Assembly: GCA_946482495.1 (NCBI GenBank) | Contig: CAMLRV010000149.1 | Span: forward strand, 1-5,930 | Length of the DNA: 5,930 nt | Reading direction: 5' to 3' | Origin: an uncultured Flavobacteriia bacterium | GTDB taxonomy: Bacteria; Bacteroidota; Bacteroidia; Flavobacteriales; Flavobacteriaceae | In this document: one piece after another, positions 5,660 through 5,930 of the stretch | Numbering within the stretch: position 1 is the first letter of the stretch | Layout of the letters: the number at the start of each line of letters is the position of its first letter | The notes under the pieces: model-generated | What the model was told of the DNA's origin: nothing | What the model saw: the letters and a program-made list of their open reading frames with translations, nothing else | Database searches by the model: none | Position numbers and translations under genes: made by a program

Positions 5660-5930
5660 ATGAAAAAATTTAAACAAATCGCTTTAGTTGCTTTCGCAAT
5701 TTGCTCAACTCAATTCTATGCACAAACAAAAACTGGTGCAGTAACTTACGAAATGACTATGCCAGATAATGAAGAATTGGCAGCTATGGGAAGTAATACC
5801 ATAAAAATTTCATTTAACGAAAAATCAACTGCTACTCAAATGGACATGATGGGCGGAATGATTTCAATGAAAACCATTACAGTAGACAAAAACAACACTA
5901 AAGACACCAGAATGTTAATGGACATGATGG
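5660..5930 (+). CDS. Exported methionine-rich protein, DUF4412-like (5' part)
   Basis: An open frame begins at the ATG at 5660 and runs off the window edge after 90 codons. It starts 31 nt after the YceI-family stop, with no terminator between, so it is probably the third gene of the rightward operon. Residues 1-21 form a signal peptide (MKKFKQIALV core, ending FYA before QT). The mature part opens with TGAVTYEMTMPDNEELAAMG, then TIKISFNEKSTATQMDMMGG. This resembles the N-terminus of DUF4412-type exported proteins of Bacteroidota, whose function is not established. Thirteen of the 90 residues are methionine, in clusters MDMMGGMISM (61-70) and MLMDMM (85-90). Such clusters can bind copper or simply be hydrophobic strand residues; the rest of the protein is needed to judge. 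The family call is tentative, but the gene itself is clear. Confidence 0.8.
   Translation, partial: MKKFKQIALVAFAICSTQFYAQTKTGAVTYEMTMPDNEELAAMGSNTIKISFNEKSTATQMDMMGGMISMKTITVDKNNTKDTRMLMDMM

Noticed and set aside
1..5930. Mobile element, phage, CRISPR or defence system
   Set aside because: No transposase, integrase, spaced direct repeats, terminal inverted repeats or nuclease-like gene was seen; gene order and base composition appear uniform across the window.

Overview
The window looks like chromosomal DNA from a member of the Bacteroidota, most likely a Flavobacterium-like Flavobacteriaceae. The evidence is the low-GC, A/T-ending codon use, two proteins with C-terminal type IX secretion (T9SS) sorting domains, a protein of the DUF5777 outer-membrane barrel type, A-rich start regions without strong Shine-Dalgarno sites, and a perfect TAnnTTTG promoter element. 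No RNA gene, insertion sequence, phage gene or CRISPR array is visible, and no gap between genes exceeds about 75 bases.

Left part (1-2089). The 3' end of a secreted FG-GAP/ASPIC-UnbV repeat protein with a T9SS tail runs rightward. It converges on a leftward KirBac-type inward-rectifier potassium channel gene, and the two share a compact bidirectional terminator. A second, leftward-only terminator sits almost against the channel's start codon.

Centre (2090-4634). Four tightly packed leftward genes form an evident operon, listed in transcription order: an N-terminally anchored OB-fold (tRNA_anti-like) protein, a DUF5777-type outer-membrane beta-barrel, an exported ankyrin-repeat protein and a DOMON-domain protein with a T9SS tail. 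Gaps are 5 nt, a 1-nt TAATG overlap and 12 nt, followed by the terminator.

Right part (4635-5930). A 73-bp divergent promoter region separates that operon from a rightward one. The rightward operon encodes a small monohaem cytochrome c lipoprotein, a YceI-family lipid-binding protein and, cut by the window edge, a methionine-rich exported protein resembling DUF4412.

All seven genes of the divergent block encode exported or membrane-anchored products. Several belong to families that bind haem (cytochrome c, possibly DOMON) or isoprenoid/quinone-like lipids (YceI). The most interesting reading, which is an inference, is that the block is an envelope module for redox or small-molecule handling, spanning inner membrane, periplasm, outer membrane and cell surface. 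No individual protein is of a wholly unknown type; the combination is what deserves study.
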